A DNA stretch of 48,425 bases from Duganella sp. (GTDB taxonomy: Bacteria; Pseudomonadota; Gammaproteobacteria; Burkholderiales; Burkholderiaceae_D), in the NCBI GenBank assembly GCA_026225475.1, contig JAMFSU010000117.1, positions 1 through 48,425 of the forward strand, written 5' to 3'. Positions 38,383 to 47,218 of the stretch are shown piece after piece. Position 1 is the stretch's first letter. Every line of letters begins with the position of its first letter. The notes below the pieces were generated by a model. That model was not told the origin of the DNA. It saw only the letters and a program-made list of their open reading frames with translations, and did not search any database. The translations under genes and the position numbers were made by a program.

Positions 38383-40866
38383 TTAGTGAAGAGAATTTGT
38401 CGCAGAGGATTCTTCCGCCACTGGCACCAGATGCGGGTAATCAGCACGCCCCAACAGCCTGACGAAAGGTGCGGCAATCGTAAGAGACCACTCGGCTGCG
38501 ATCTTGTCGAGAGCGCTGAGTGTTCTGTTGTCGAACTCGTCCAAGGTCATCGGCGCCGTATTTCCCATTGCTGCCTCGTCAATGCACTTTTCCTTGATTT
38601 TCTTGATGGCGCTTCTCTTTGATGCTTCGTGGTTGTCCATCGCACCGACACGGACGATGTTCTCCATACCTGGCATGAGCGGCTCAAGAGCAAAGTCGAC
38701 CAATTCCTGTGGCACCACGAAGCCCAGCAACTTCGCGCTGGACGCCAAAGGCGCGAGCAAGAAGGCAATGTTGCCGGCCCCGTTGCCGGTTTGCATCATC
38801 AGTTGATTCATCGCTTCCTGGCGGCAGAAGTCGGTCACCGCGGCATGATCATTCATGTGCAGGCTTTCTGGCGCTTGCAGTGTCCCGTCATGAAGTCGCT
38901 TTTTCACTGCCAGAGTAAGTTCGGAGTGCAGCATGCCGAAGCCGATCGCGGGTGAAATGGAGGTGCCCATGATGGCGCCCGCGCCAAGCAACGCCAGAAT
39001 GGCGGGGTTCGGGGATAGCGCTCCCGCGGCAGAATAGATCGTTGTCATTCCGATGCTTACCGCCGAGCCCGTGAGGAAGGACTTCATCTGGGTTTCGGTG
39101 ATTGAAGCAAGTGGTCCTATAGGTTTCTCAAAACCCATCGTCTTGGCAGCGGAAGAAAGCGGACTATTCGGATCGGTGGCTCCCGCTCCCAGCAGGACGA
39201 GGTGGGACAGCATGGTCATCATGCTGGGACATGATTTGCCGAACGTCTTTTCATAAAGGTCGGCGATGCCTCCTACTTCAATTCCCTTGACGGTCATTGC
39301 TTGTGACCTTAGCTCGGCCATGCATCCCATGCCGTTATCGCCGAGATCGGCGCCGCTAAGGAAGCTTTCCGTGACGGCAGATTTCAACAGGCCGTCCGGG
39401 ATCAGGTTTTTCACGCCCTCCATGAGCATTCCTACTCCGGCATAGGGAGCAACGTCCTTGGCCGTTTCCCATGCTGAGCCGCCTTCAAGGAAGGTGTTCA
39501 TTAGTTCGGCGGCGACCAGCTTGCGGTGCAGGCACATTGCCGCTGTATTGTCCGGATTGTGAAGGGCATTCGATACGTTCTCGGCAAACTCGGGGTCTTT
39601 CTTCGAGACGGCCTTGGCAATTTTAGCCTCATCGAGAATGCTCAGAATATCTTTATGAACGAGATCTTCTCTTCCACAGATGACATATTTGAGCGGAAGC
39701 AACATAGGTACTTGCTCGATCTCGACAGTAGTGGGGCCTGTGAAAGATGCATGCAAAAGAGGCGTCGTCTCAGACGCGGTCTTTCGGGGATCAATGGCGT
39801 CAAAGGATTGATCGACAATTAGCCTCGCCCGCAAAGGTGCTTCGGTTTCTTCGCTAAATGTATCGCGACTCGGACATTCTCTCAGCAACAGCGGCGTGTT
39901 GGGAGGAAGCTTCGCCGTATCGAACCCTGCGACTTTCAGTAATTTCTCCAGCAAGGCTTGATCCTTCGTGGTCACGACATCTGTGTCCTTATTCATGAAT
40001 CCATACCGCACAGCTTCGGTGGTTTCAATCGGCTTACCTTGCGCTATCCAGTTGCCGACCGTCTTTGCATCGACCGTTTCATTGTTGCTCGGGGCTTGCT
40101 TGATCTTGGTTGACGCTCTGCCGAAAATTCCGCCAGTCGCTTCCAGTTTTAACGAATTTTCTTTCAGCGCTTGCGTGATTTCCTTATTCGGCGTTCCCGT
40201 TTTCCGCGCAGTCAAAACTTGAGCGCACATCTCGTCAATTGCATTGATCGTCACACCTGCGGGCGGACTGCTCGACGCCAGATGCCCCAGCACGGCAGCG
40301 CCTTTGCTCTTGCAGGCATTCTCAATGACCTCCGCCAATTCCGGGTGGTAGCTGAAAAGCATGATCAATTTCATCTCCAGCTTGTGCTGGTCAATGAGGT
40401 CAGCATATTGGAACGTCCTACCCTGCTCGTTGAGCGAATGCGTTTTCTTATCCAGCAACGTCGCCGCCAGTTGGCTGACCTTGACGTTTGGATTGGCCTT
40501 TACCGGAAAGAGCCGGAAATTCACCGCCTCGCTCGTCCTTTCAAGCAGGTTTCCGAATTTTGTTGTGATTGGATTTCGCTTGATAAAAGCGGGGCATTCA
40601 TCATTCTGTTCAGCCTCGAGACGAAGATGATCTTCCAGAGCGATGAACTCCAAACCGAGTTCATGCGCCGCTTTTTGCATGGTTCGAGCAGTGTCCATCA
40701 ATTTAGTTTGCGAGGTCTTAGCGAGTTGAATGCCGGGAACGGTACCGATCCCTGGCTTTTCTGTATCAACATTTTCTTTTGTGATTTGAGTTGATGGACC
40801 CGATTTCAGATCGGGGAGCGTTATGTCTTGTACAGAAATTGGAGGGCGATAATGGATCGTTGGCAT
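38383..40866 (-). CDS. Large orphan protein, candidate type III secreted effector or translocator
   Basis: This 827-residue protein has no recognisable domain. I use the ATG at 40866 (MPTIHYRPPISVQD); an upstream in-frame start at 40911 adds 15 residues. The first 60 residues are rich in Ser, Thr, Pro and Gln without a Sec signal, the profile of type III secreted proteins. The C-terminal half has two long hydrophobic, Gly/Ala-rich stretches (FLTGSAVSIGMTTIYSAAGA, then LALLGAGAIMGTSISPAIG), which might insert into host membranes as in HrpK/HrpF-type proteins. A candidate HrpL promoter lies 109 bp upstream. No hrp cluster is in the window, so the assignment is inferred. Confidence 0.6.
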   Translation of the reverse strand: MPTIHYRPPISVQDITLPDLKSGPSTQITKENVDTEKPGIGTVPGIQLAKTSQTKLMDTARTMQKAAHELGLEFIALEDHLRLEAEQNDECPAFIKRNPITTKFGNLLERTSEAVNFRLFPVKANPNVKVSQLAATLLDKKTHSLNEQGRTFQYADLIDQHKLEMKLIMLFSYHPELAEVIENACKSKGAAVLGHLASSSPPAGVTINAIDEMCAQVLTARKTGTPNKEITQALKENSLKLEATGGIFGRASTKIKQAPSNNETVDAKTVGNWIAQGKPIETTEAVRYGFMNKDTDVVTTKDQALLEKLLKVAGFDTAKLPPNTPLLLRECPSRDTFSEETEAPLRARLIVDQSFDAIDPRKTASETTPLLHASFTGPTTVEIEQVPMLLPLKYVICGREDLVHKDILSILDEAKIAKAVSKKDPEFAENVSNALHNPDNTAAMCLHRKLVAAELMNTFLEGGSAWETAKDVAPYAGVGMLMEGVKNLIPDGLLKSAVTESFLSGADLGDNGMGCMAELRSQAMTVKGIEVGGIADLYEKTFGKSCPSMMTMLSHLVLLGAGATDPNSPLSSAAKTMGFEKPIGPLASITETQMKSFLTGSAVSIGMTTIYSAAGALSPNPAILALLGAGAIMGTSISPAIGFGMLHSELTLAVKKRLHDGTLQAPESLHMNDHAAVTDFCRQEAMNQLMMQTGNGAGNIAFLLAPLASSAKLLGFVVPQELVDFALEPLMPGMENIVRVGAMDNHEASKRSAIKKIKEKCIDEAAMGNTAPMTLDEFDNRTLSALDKIAAEWSLTIAAPFVRLLGRADYPHLVPVAEESSATNSLH

Positions 40867-40974
40867 TTGATTTTTCTTCACATGATTAAGACTGGCCCAA
40901 GTTAATTGCACCGATCATGAGCTGATGACGAGATCATTCATCTCAGGCTTTTTTGGGAACAAGGGCAGCTAAAA

Positions 40975-41003
40975 TAAGTGACGATTTATTTATGACAAGT
41001 TCC
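40975..41003 (-). promoter_or_regulatory. hrp-box-like (HrpL) promoter
   Basis: On the minus strand GGAACT, 16 bases, then TCACTTA. The hrp-box consensus is GGAACC-N15/16-CCACNNA; only one base differs in each half and the spacing is exact. It is 109 bp upstream of the 827-aa orphan gene and in the right direction. Confidence 0.5.
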
Positions 41004-41275
41004 ATCGGAGGACGTTGTAAGGCGTAATCGTTCGGCAAAGTCGGTGCTGAGATTCAACTTTCCTGCATTTTCTTCGATTAGCCACTCCGTGCAGCAATAG
41101 AGGAATCTGGAATACTAAGACTTATTGAGGTTATGCAGTGGACTCTCTGGAACGCAGATCTGGTCGGTCCAAAGCCAATCTCATCACCTTGTATAAATAA
41201 TCCTAGTCACTCACCGAAGTTTCCTTTCTCAGTGAGCAGAAAATCTCACTATCTTCTTATCTGCACATGATAGAA

Positions 41276-41424
41276 GACGTTGAGATTTTCTATAAGCAGG
41301 TGAGCGTTAAATCTCAACGTGACAATACATTCGTCATTTTCAGCGGTGCACTGAGTAATGGATGGCAAACGTAAATGCATTGACGATCGCCGCCTTGCCC
41401 ACCGACGGGCATGGTTGGCGCATC
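41276..41424 (+). repeat. Direct repeat R2 (second copy of the 411-aa gene 5' region)
   Basis: This matches 37013-37160 in the same direction. It also contains a perfect inverted pair, GTTGAGATTT (41279-41288) and AAATCTCAAC (41309-41318), that is decayed in R1. The two repeats bracket the 411-aa and 827-aa genes, as in a segmental duplication or a composite insertion. The 931-bp gap 40867-41797 holds the hrp-box-like site, this repeat, and the two fragments listed next. Confidence 0.75.
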
Positions 41425-41460
41425 ACTAGAAATCATCAGACGCCGGCATTTCCGCAATAA
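41362..41460 (+). pseudogene. Truncated 5' fragment of a gene like that at 37100
   Basis: The frame from ATG at 41362 reads MANVNALTIAALPTDGHGWR, which matches MAEGNALTIAALPADGHAWR of the 411-aa protein. It then diverges and stops after 32 codons. The same upstream region is kept. This is a remnant of a second copy of the gene. Confidence 0.75.
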
Positions 41461-41466
41461 CGTCCG

Positions 41467-41620
41467 ATGGATGGCAATCGCCAAACACCTCGCAAACGCC
41501 GCGGTATCTCCCGCAACACCGTCCAGCGCAATTTGCGTTCGGCAATCACCAAGTCTGCTGATGCGCGCGCCAATCGCCGCGCACTATTGCGCCTATATAC
41601 CCTCCCATTCTCAGGCTGAC
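41467..41620 (+). pseudogene. Possible transposase fragment
   Basis: A short frame from the ATG at 41467 reads MDGNRQTPRKRRGISRNTVQ and ends after about 50 codons. GISRNTVQRNLRSA looks like a helix-turn-helix of an IS21-type transposase. It is too short to be sure. Confidence 0.3.
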
Positions 41621-41797
41621 TCAAGTAGGTCATAGCCATGAATCCCAATATTCATACGGAACAAAATCGACTATTTGACGATCAATAATTGAAATGCTTT
41701 TCGCATTTCAAATTTCAAATCACCGTATCGCGGAACAACATGCTGACCAGGTGATTACGATTGGCGTCTGACCGGAGTAACGCATGGTGGAAGTCAT

Positions 41798-44700
41798 ATG
41801 CATCAAATAGAGACGACAAGGCTAATGCAAGCCAAGACAACGGCGCACAACGCTGCGTCAGCAGCGCATGATCGACCTGGCTTTCGTCGCTTAGCGCTCG
41901 CTATTACTGCGGTCGGCGCGACGATGGTCTATTTTGGCGCCAAATACTTGCGAGCCTTCTGGTCATCCGGTAGCAAGCCGGAACAGGCAAACTGGATGCG
42001 GGATTTGCCCGACGATGAGCACAGAATCGCCGCGTCGATAATGCAGGTCGTGCAACAGCCACAGGAAACAGAGCCCAGCGTGGCCGCAGCGACTAAAGCC
42101 GACGCATTGGTAGCCGCAATCCAACTAGTGACTGGTCTGGTGGAAAAGTCGACTACCGCGTCGACGCCAGTATCGCAAGTAGCGAGCAGAGGTGCAGACC
42201 GATACGGTGTTATGCATAATCCGGACGGCATCGTGCCGGCAGATCGCACACCCGTCATCAGCAAGCTACCCACGCCACCGGCGGAGAGGCTAAACCCGAT
42301 TGCCGCCCCAGCAGCAGATGAGCAGCTCACTTTGTGGCATACCTTGACAGACGGCGGAGATGAGGCCAGCCGTGCAGATTCGCGGGTGCGAACGAAAAAA
42401 TATATCCGCGATATCGGCGAAGTAACATCGAGCAACCTGGGTAGTCACGTGGAAAACCTGCTGAAGCAGGAAGATATTTCGCCTGTAATACGCGAACGCA
42501 TGCAGTACATCATCGCCCGTCATAAAAATGAATCTCGACCGGTGTACATCATGTTGAAACTCTTTGAAGAAACCATCAAGTCACTGCAGGAACTAACAAG
42601 AATTTCACAACCCGATGAAACGGCGCGCCACGATTACCATTTTCTCTATCGCTCCCTGCGGCTATTTTGGATTTTTAGCAAAGTATTCAGTGACGAGCTC
42701 AGCGCAAGCAAGCTTGCGAGTTATAGGGCGGCTTTACAGAAAGATCGATGGCGCGAGCGCGAACATAACAAGCCGCCAGAAACCGGGCAGGATAATCTGG
42801 ACGCCATGATCGTTGGCGATTATCTCGCTTCCAAGAGTGCCGAGTGGCGTGAGCAGGGGCTGACCGGGCGCGATAAAATCGTCGTTCACAACCACAACGA
42901 TACTAGTACGTTCACCATTGCCGAAATAATAGACGGCAAATGCGTCGACTTTTTCAAGAATGTAAAGTCCGGGTTGTACCTCCACTTCCAATACGACAAT
43001 ACCGGGTTGAAAGACCACGATCTAATTAAATTCGTACGCTCCACCGAGAATCCACAGCTCTTCATCAATTTCAAGCAGGCGCCCCGATATCAACCCGACG
43101 GCTATTACAGACTGGCAGCCAGAGAATTGCTCGACCTGCATTTGCGACAGATGTCGGCTACGCCGCTCCATTTCGATCGCGGCGTTACGATAGAAAGATT
43201 GATGGTGCGCGCCGCAGAAAATTTTTTCCCCAATCAGCCAATAGGTCGTGCGACAAAGGAGACGATGGCCGAATTGGAGCGCCTGACCACCAACACGCAG
43301 ACACGCAATTGGCAGGAAAGAACCGTACTTGCCTACGCCTGCGGCTTTGTGTTGGCAGGCAATCAAGCGTTGTACGGCGATCTGGAGAAGCAGGCTCTGT
43401 TGGACAGTGATTATGTTTATCGTTATCGGGACCGCTCTGGCAATACCCGTTCCGATGTAACGACGCTGGATATGTTCCTGAGTCGCGGTGCCAAAGAAGT
43501 GCGTAGCGAAATCGCTAAGCGCGACAACGTGCGCATGTTGTGGCCAAAAGAATTCAGCCCGGAGTTGATTGCTTATCTGACCAGTGGAGAGACAATGGTC
43601 AACCAATTCGCCAAAACTCTTTTCACAGAAATGACGGCTATTAAGATTGAGGATGAGCTGAGACAAGCGCTGCCACCCTTGTCGGAAAGGCTGCAAACGC
43701 TCGTCACAGAGATCGGAAAAGTGTATGGGATAGAAGACTCCAGTCTTGCCGACGAAATCGAATTTACCTATCAATCCATGTTGCCGGGCTCAGACAGCGC
43801 TGACACCGCCAAAAAGAAATTTACGCTCGGTCAACTTGTGCTCGGCACCGAGCGGGTATGGAAGCAGAAAGAATTAAGCCTGTACGAAGGCGCTATTTCC
43901 GGTATTCCAACCAAGGTGGCAGATGACAAAGCAGAGGACTATAAATCTTATGTAAGAAGCTTGCTAGCCTTTAATGCGCAAGAGCGATTGATTGCTCAAC
44001 TTAATGAATTGAAGCAAGATGCGCACCTCAAAGAGCAGTTCATGCATTATGTTGATATCGCTGCGGGCGACCTCAAGGTCAGCGGCAAGCCTTGGTATGA
44101 GTTTGCGGAGACGCCGTTGCTGCTGATTTTTCCGGTACGCGATCCGACTGCGCAAGAACGGGCGGTCGGCAGGCGACGTTCCAATCCTTTTGGCAAACCG
44201 GTGATCAATGCGTGGTTGAAAGAAGCGTCGATTCCAATTGATATCGTTTCTCTGATCAGCAGGAACATCGAGCGCTTCGATTCGTATGCCGACATGCTGC
44301 AGCAGTTAGCGGCGAACACGCCGCGTGCCGCTAACATCAAGGTCCATTTTCCAGTAGGCTACGCCGATGGCTTCAGTGATTTGGCGTTGACGGAAATCAA
44401 GAACAGCAACGATCAATATGAGCGACGGATTGACTGGTATATAGAGAACGTTGACAGGATCATCCAATCCTCCGGCGAGGTGACGCTTTTTAACCTCTTT
44501 GAAAGCGTTGGTAATGTCGGCTTTATTGTCGGGGAAATGGTGGCACTTACGCACCCGAAGCAAGGGTTTCTGGTTTCCGCGGCTTCCGTCTCTGCTGCCA
44601 AACTGGCGCAAGCGACGCTTGTCAGTACCCGTCCGGACGAGCAGAAGCGTTTGATCAAGGAAGCTATCGTGAGCCTGATTCAGGTATTAGTGGCGAAAGT

Positions 44701-44839
44701 CATCGAACAATTGGGGGGTAAACAGGCTGAGAAAATTGCTGGTCAACACGATGATGATTTAGATGATTTCACCAAGTACAGCACAGAGTGGGTTTTGGAA
44801 AGATACTTTTTTAATGCCACGGCAGTCTGGCGGAGATAG
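41798..44839 (+). CDS. Very large orphan protein with one N-terminal membrane segment
   Basis: This 1013-residue protein has no family I recognise. Residues 28-55 hold one hydrophobic helix (LALAITAVGATMVYFGAKYL), followed by a Thr/Ala/Pro-rich stretch to about 170 and then a long charged, mostly helical body. A weak hydrophobic region lies near 920-950 (LFNLFESVGNVGFIVGEMVAL). No repeats, metal motifs or protease motifs stand out. The ribosome site is GGAAG four bases before the start. The mix of size, lack of homologues that I can recall, and location beside the 827-aa gene suggests a secreted toxin or effector, but this is a guess. Confidence 0.7.
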   Translation: MHQIETTRLMQAKTTAHNAASAAHDRPGFRRLALAITAVGATMVYFGAKYLRAFWSSGSKPEQANWMRDLPDDEHRIAASIMQVVQQPQETEPSVAAATKADALVAAIQLVTGLVEKSTTASTPVSQVASRGADRYGVMHNPDGIVPADRTPVISKLPTPPAERLNPIAAPAADEQLTLWHTLTDGGDEASRADSRVRTKKYIRDIGEVTSSNLGSHVENLLKQEDISPVIRERMQYIIARHKNESRPVYIMLKLFEETIKSLQELTRISQPDETARHDYHFLYRSLRLFWIFSKVFSDELSASKLASYRAALQKDRWREREHNKPPETGQDNLDAMIVGDYLASKSAEWREQGLTGRDKIVVHNHNDTSTFTIAEIIDGKCVDFFKNVKSGLYLHFQYDNTGLKDHDLIKFVRSTENPQLFINFKQAPRYQPDGYYRLAARELLDLHLRQMSATPLHFDRGVTIERLMVRAAENFFPNQPIGRATKETMAELERLTTNTQTRNWQERTVLAYACGFVLAGNQALYGDLEKQALLDSDYVYRYRDRSGNTRSDVTTLDMFLSRGAKEVRSEIAKRDNVRMLWPKEFSPELIAYLTSGETMVNQFAKTLFTEMTAIKIEDELRQALPPLSERLQTLVTEIGKVYGIEDSSLADEIEFTYQSMLPGSDSADTAKKKFTLGQLVLGTERVWKQKELSLYEGAISGIPTKVADDKAEDYKSYVRSLLAFNAQERLIAQLNELKQDAHLKEQFMHYVDIAAGDLKVSGKPWYEFAETPLLLIFPVRDPTAQERAVGRRRSNPFGKPVINAWLKEASIPIDIVSLISRNIERFDSYADMLQQLAANTPRAANIKVHFPVGYADGFSDLALTEIKNSNDQYERRIDWYIENVDRIIQSSGEVTLFNLFESVGNVGFIVGEMVALTHPKQGFLVSAASVSAAKLAQATLVSTRPDEQKRLIKEAIVSLIQVLVAKVIEQLGGKQAEKIAGQHDDDLDDFTKYSTEWVLERYFFNATAVWRR

Positions 44840-44941
44840 GTGGAAATTGTGGCGTTATCTTAAACAAACAGGTGCTCGTCTGGATCAAGCGTGATTAGCG
44901 TTATATTGTGACGAAGAACAAAATGAAAAAGAACGGAACAG

Positions 44942-45499
44942 ATGAATAAAAAACTTGGTGTTGGCATCGCCGTCATTGTCGTCGTCGCTGGCAGTATCTA
45001 TGCCGCTCCCTACTGGACCGTGTACCAGATGCGCAATGCCATCATCGCCAATGATGCCGCGCGCTTTTCCGAGTACGTCGACTTTCCGGCGTTGCGTGAA
45101 AATCTCAAGCTACAGTTCACGGCCAAAATGATGGATCAGATGAAGGCACCAGAGGCCGCCAGCAATCCGTTTGCGGCCTTGGGCAGTGCCTTGGCAGTCG
45201 GCCTGGTCAACCGCATCGTCGAAACCATGGTGACACCAAGCGGTGTCATGTTTATGCTCGATCGTGCTAAAACCAAACCGTCGGTAGCGACAGCAAAAGC
45301 CGACGCGTCTGCAACGTCAGCCGACACCTCATCTGCACCGGCAGAACAAAAGAAGCCGGCCGAATATGCACTGCGCTATCAGGACAGCGCGACCGTCAGA
45401 GCGCAATCAAAAACCGCCGAGCAAGGGTCTGGCGCATTCATTTTCAAGCGCGATGGGCTATGGAGCTGGAAGCTGTCCGGGATTGAATTGCCGCAGTAG
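44942..45499 (+). CDS. DUF2939 family protein
   Basis: This 185-residue protein has an N-terminal membrane anchor or signal (LGVGIAVIVVVAGSIYA). The motif SPYWTVYQMRNAI-type segment, here APYWTVYQMRNAIIANDAAR, and FSEYVDFPALRENLKLQF are DUF2939 hallmarks; the middle has an Ala/Ser-rich linker (about 120-140). The function is unknown. A GGAACAG ribosome site precedes the start, and a terminator follows at 45537. Confidence 0.9.
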   Translation: MNKKLGVGIAVIVVVAGSIYAAPYWTVYQMRNAIIANDAARFSEYVDFPALRENLKLQFTAKMMDQMKAPEAASNPFAALGSALAVGLVNRIVETMVTPSGVMFMLDRAKTKPSVATAKADASATSADTSSAPAEQKKPAEYALRYQDSATVRAQSKTAEQGSGAFIFKRDGLWSWKLSGIELPQ

Positions 45500-45536
45500 T
45501 CAGTGGGCCGTGCTGCCCCAAAACCAGGCAAGTCAA

Positions 45537-45568
45537 CTTGCCGCCGATGCGTTACGGCAAGGTTTTTT
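45537..45568 (+). terminator. Rho-independent terminator after the DUF2939 gene
   Basis: CTTGCCG and CGGCAAG pair perfectly around an 11-base loop, followed by G and six Ts. Confidence 0.85.
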
Positions 45569-45680
45569 GCGTCGTTGGCAAAGCAAGATACTTAACGTAA
45601 GATGCTGCAACGCCGGTTATCAAGGCGCCATTTGTATTCGTAGTCCTTTGATTAAAATAAAAAGTTAAAAGGGGAATCGT

Positions 45681-47159
45681 ATGAATGCCTGGGGGAAACT
45701 ATCTTCGTTGGTTTTGTTAGTCGCATTGCTCACGGGATGCATCACAATTAAGCCCGGCGGGAGTAATTTAGATAGCCTGCTTGGGGAGACATCGGTCCCC
45801 AATACTAAGCCGTCGAACCTACCTACTGCAGAGGAAACAGCCAAAGCAGATGCGAAAATTAAAGCAGATGCCGACGCTGCGGCTACGGCAAAAAATGCCG
45901 AAATCGCCAAGAAGAAATATCTGAATCTCACTCCGATGACCGCGTTGTCGCAATTGAGCGTGGATAAGGATAAAGTACCCGTAGACTACGCAGATCGTTA
46001 TGTTCGGATCAAGTTTGAGGCAGGCAGCGGTTGCCTTGACCTCCACGTCCGCAATTGCATAGTGCCTGACGGTACGCCTACTGGGCACGACACTGCTCTT
46101 CCCGATGGCTCCACTACAATGGGCTACGAGGAGACCGGGCTGTTCAGTCGCTATTTCACTCAGCCGCATCGCGCCGTCACGCTTTCTGCAAATGTCTCCG
46201 CAGGGGCATTCATTGCAACCGTTCCACTTCTATCGTTGTCGCACAATGCCGGTAAAGATGGCGACGCCTGGAACCGAACGATTTATTCCCGTGCAGAGCA
46301 GTTTCCCTGGTTTCTGGTGAAGGCCGATGGCAGCAATGCGATTCTCTCCACACGTTTTACATTGAGCGCAACGAAATCGATTCAGTTTCAGGGCGCGGTC
46401 GTGGGATTGAATGCGGCAGTTTCCCTGGCCAGACAACTTGCTCCGCAGGGGACGCTGGTCACAGCCTTGACCGAAGCATCTGCAAAGACACGCGCCGATG
46501 CGTTGGATACGACCATCTCTAACCTGTTTGGCATGACAATTGCGGAGCAGCACTGGGTCGACTCAGATTTTAAGCGATGGTCGTACGGTGATGCATTACG
46601 CTTGGATGTGAGTATTCCCAGTGAGTCCGATTCCGTCAATGGTGATGTCAAGGGTATTGGCTACTGGACCATCGCTCTGGAGGATCCGCGGCCATCGATT
46701 TTTGTCGATGTCCGCGTTTGTCCGACGACCGTCGCACCTACTTGCATCGCTGGGATCGATGAAGCCATTGCAGCCGTGGTGGCACAGGTAAAGGCAGCGA
46801 ACGTGCTTTCTTTCAATGTCATTCCACTGGCCCCGCCCAATACGTCGCTCGGATCGATTGCGACCAATATCTCACAACACGAGACCTTCGCTGCAAGCCT
46901 GGCTAGCATCGCTGCAGACAAGAACTCGCCACTCGTGGCTGCGCCGCAACTATGCAAGGATATTCGCCAATGGATGTCCTCATTGGGTTTCAGTTCGCTC
47001 GATCAAGAAATTATCGTCTGGGCTGTGGCAACAGGGATGTCGATTGTGCCGAAGGCCAGTGGTGACACAATTGTTGCTGCCTGCAATAGCGACATCGTGC
47101 AAAAGCTGGTGGCACGTGATGCAACTGTAGCGGCGCGGAAACCGATCTCCGGAAAGTAA
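45681..47159 (+). CDS. Lipoprotein of unknown function
   Basis: This 492-residue protein has a lipoprotein signal peptide: MNAWGKLSSLVLLVALLTGC, with the lipobox LLTGC and lipidated cysteine at residue 20. An Ala/Lys-rich segment that may be a coiled coil (about 50-80) follows, then a mixed beta-rich body with cysteine pairs (GCLDLHVRNC; CPTTVAPTC). No family is recognised. The AAGGGGAA ribosome site is strong. It probably sits on the inner face of the outer membrane. Gene neighbours give no clear role. Confidence 0.85.
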   Translation: MNAWGKLSSLVLLVALLTGCITIKPGGSNLDSLLGETSVPNTKPSNLPTAEETAKADAKIKADADAAATAKNAEIAKKKYLNLTPMTALSQLSVDKDKVPVDYADRYVRIKFEAGSGCLDLHVRNCIVPDGTPTGHDTALPDGSTTMGYEETGLFSRYFTQPHRAVTLSANVSAGAFIATVPLLSLSHNAGKDGDAWNRTIYSRAEQFPWFLVKADGSNAILSTRFTLSATKSIQFQGAVVGLNAAVSLARQLAPQGTLVTALTEASAKTRADALDTTISNLFGMTIAEQHWVDSDFKRWSYGDALRLDVSIPSESDSVNGDVKGIGYWTIALEDPRPSIFVDVRVCPTTVAPTCIAGIDEAIAAVVAQVKAANVLSFNVIPLAPPNTSLGSIATNISQHETFAASLASIAADKNSPLVAAPQLCKDIRQWMSSLGFSSLDQEIIVWAVATGMSIVPKASGDTIVAACNSDIVQKLVARDATVAARKPISGK

Positions 47160-47183
47160 GGCGGGAAAGCATGCTTTGTCGTG

Positions 47184-47210
47184 GCCGCTATCGTCGCAGA
47201 TGATAGCGGC
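47184..47210. terminator. Hairpin between the convergent lipoprotein and deacetylase genes
   Basis: GCCGCTATC and GATAGCGGC pair perfectly around a nine-base loop in the 59-bp convergent gap. No T run, so it is a possible bidirectional stop. Confidence 0.55.
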
Positions 47211-47218
47211 AGCTATGC

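Noticed and set aside
38226..38462. A separate 78-codon gene downstream of the 411-aa protein.
   Set aside because: It overlaps the end of the 411-aa gene in another frame, lacks a ribosome site and is better explained as a frameshifted tail.
41640..41797. A possible hrp box upstream of the 1013-aa gene (two GGAACA motifs).
   Set aside because: Neither has a CCAC-like half at the right spacing.
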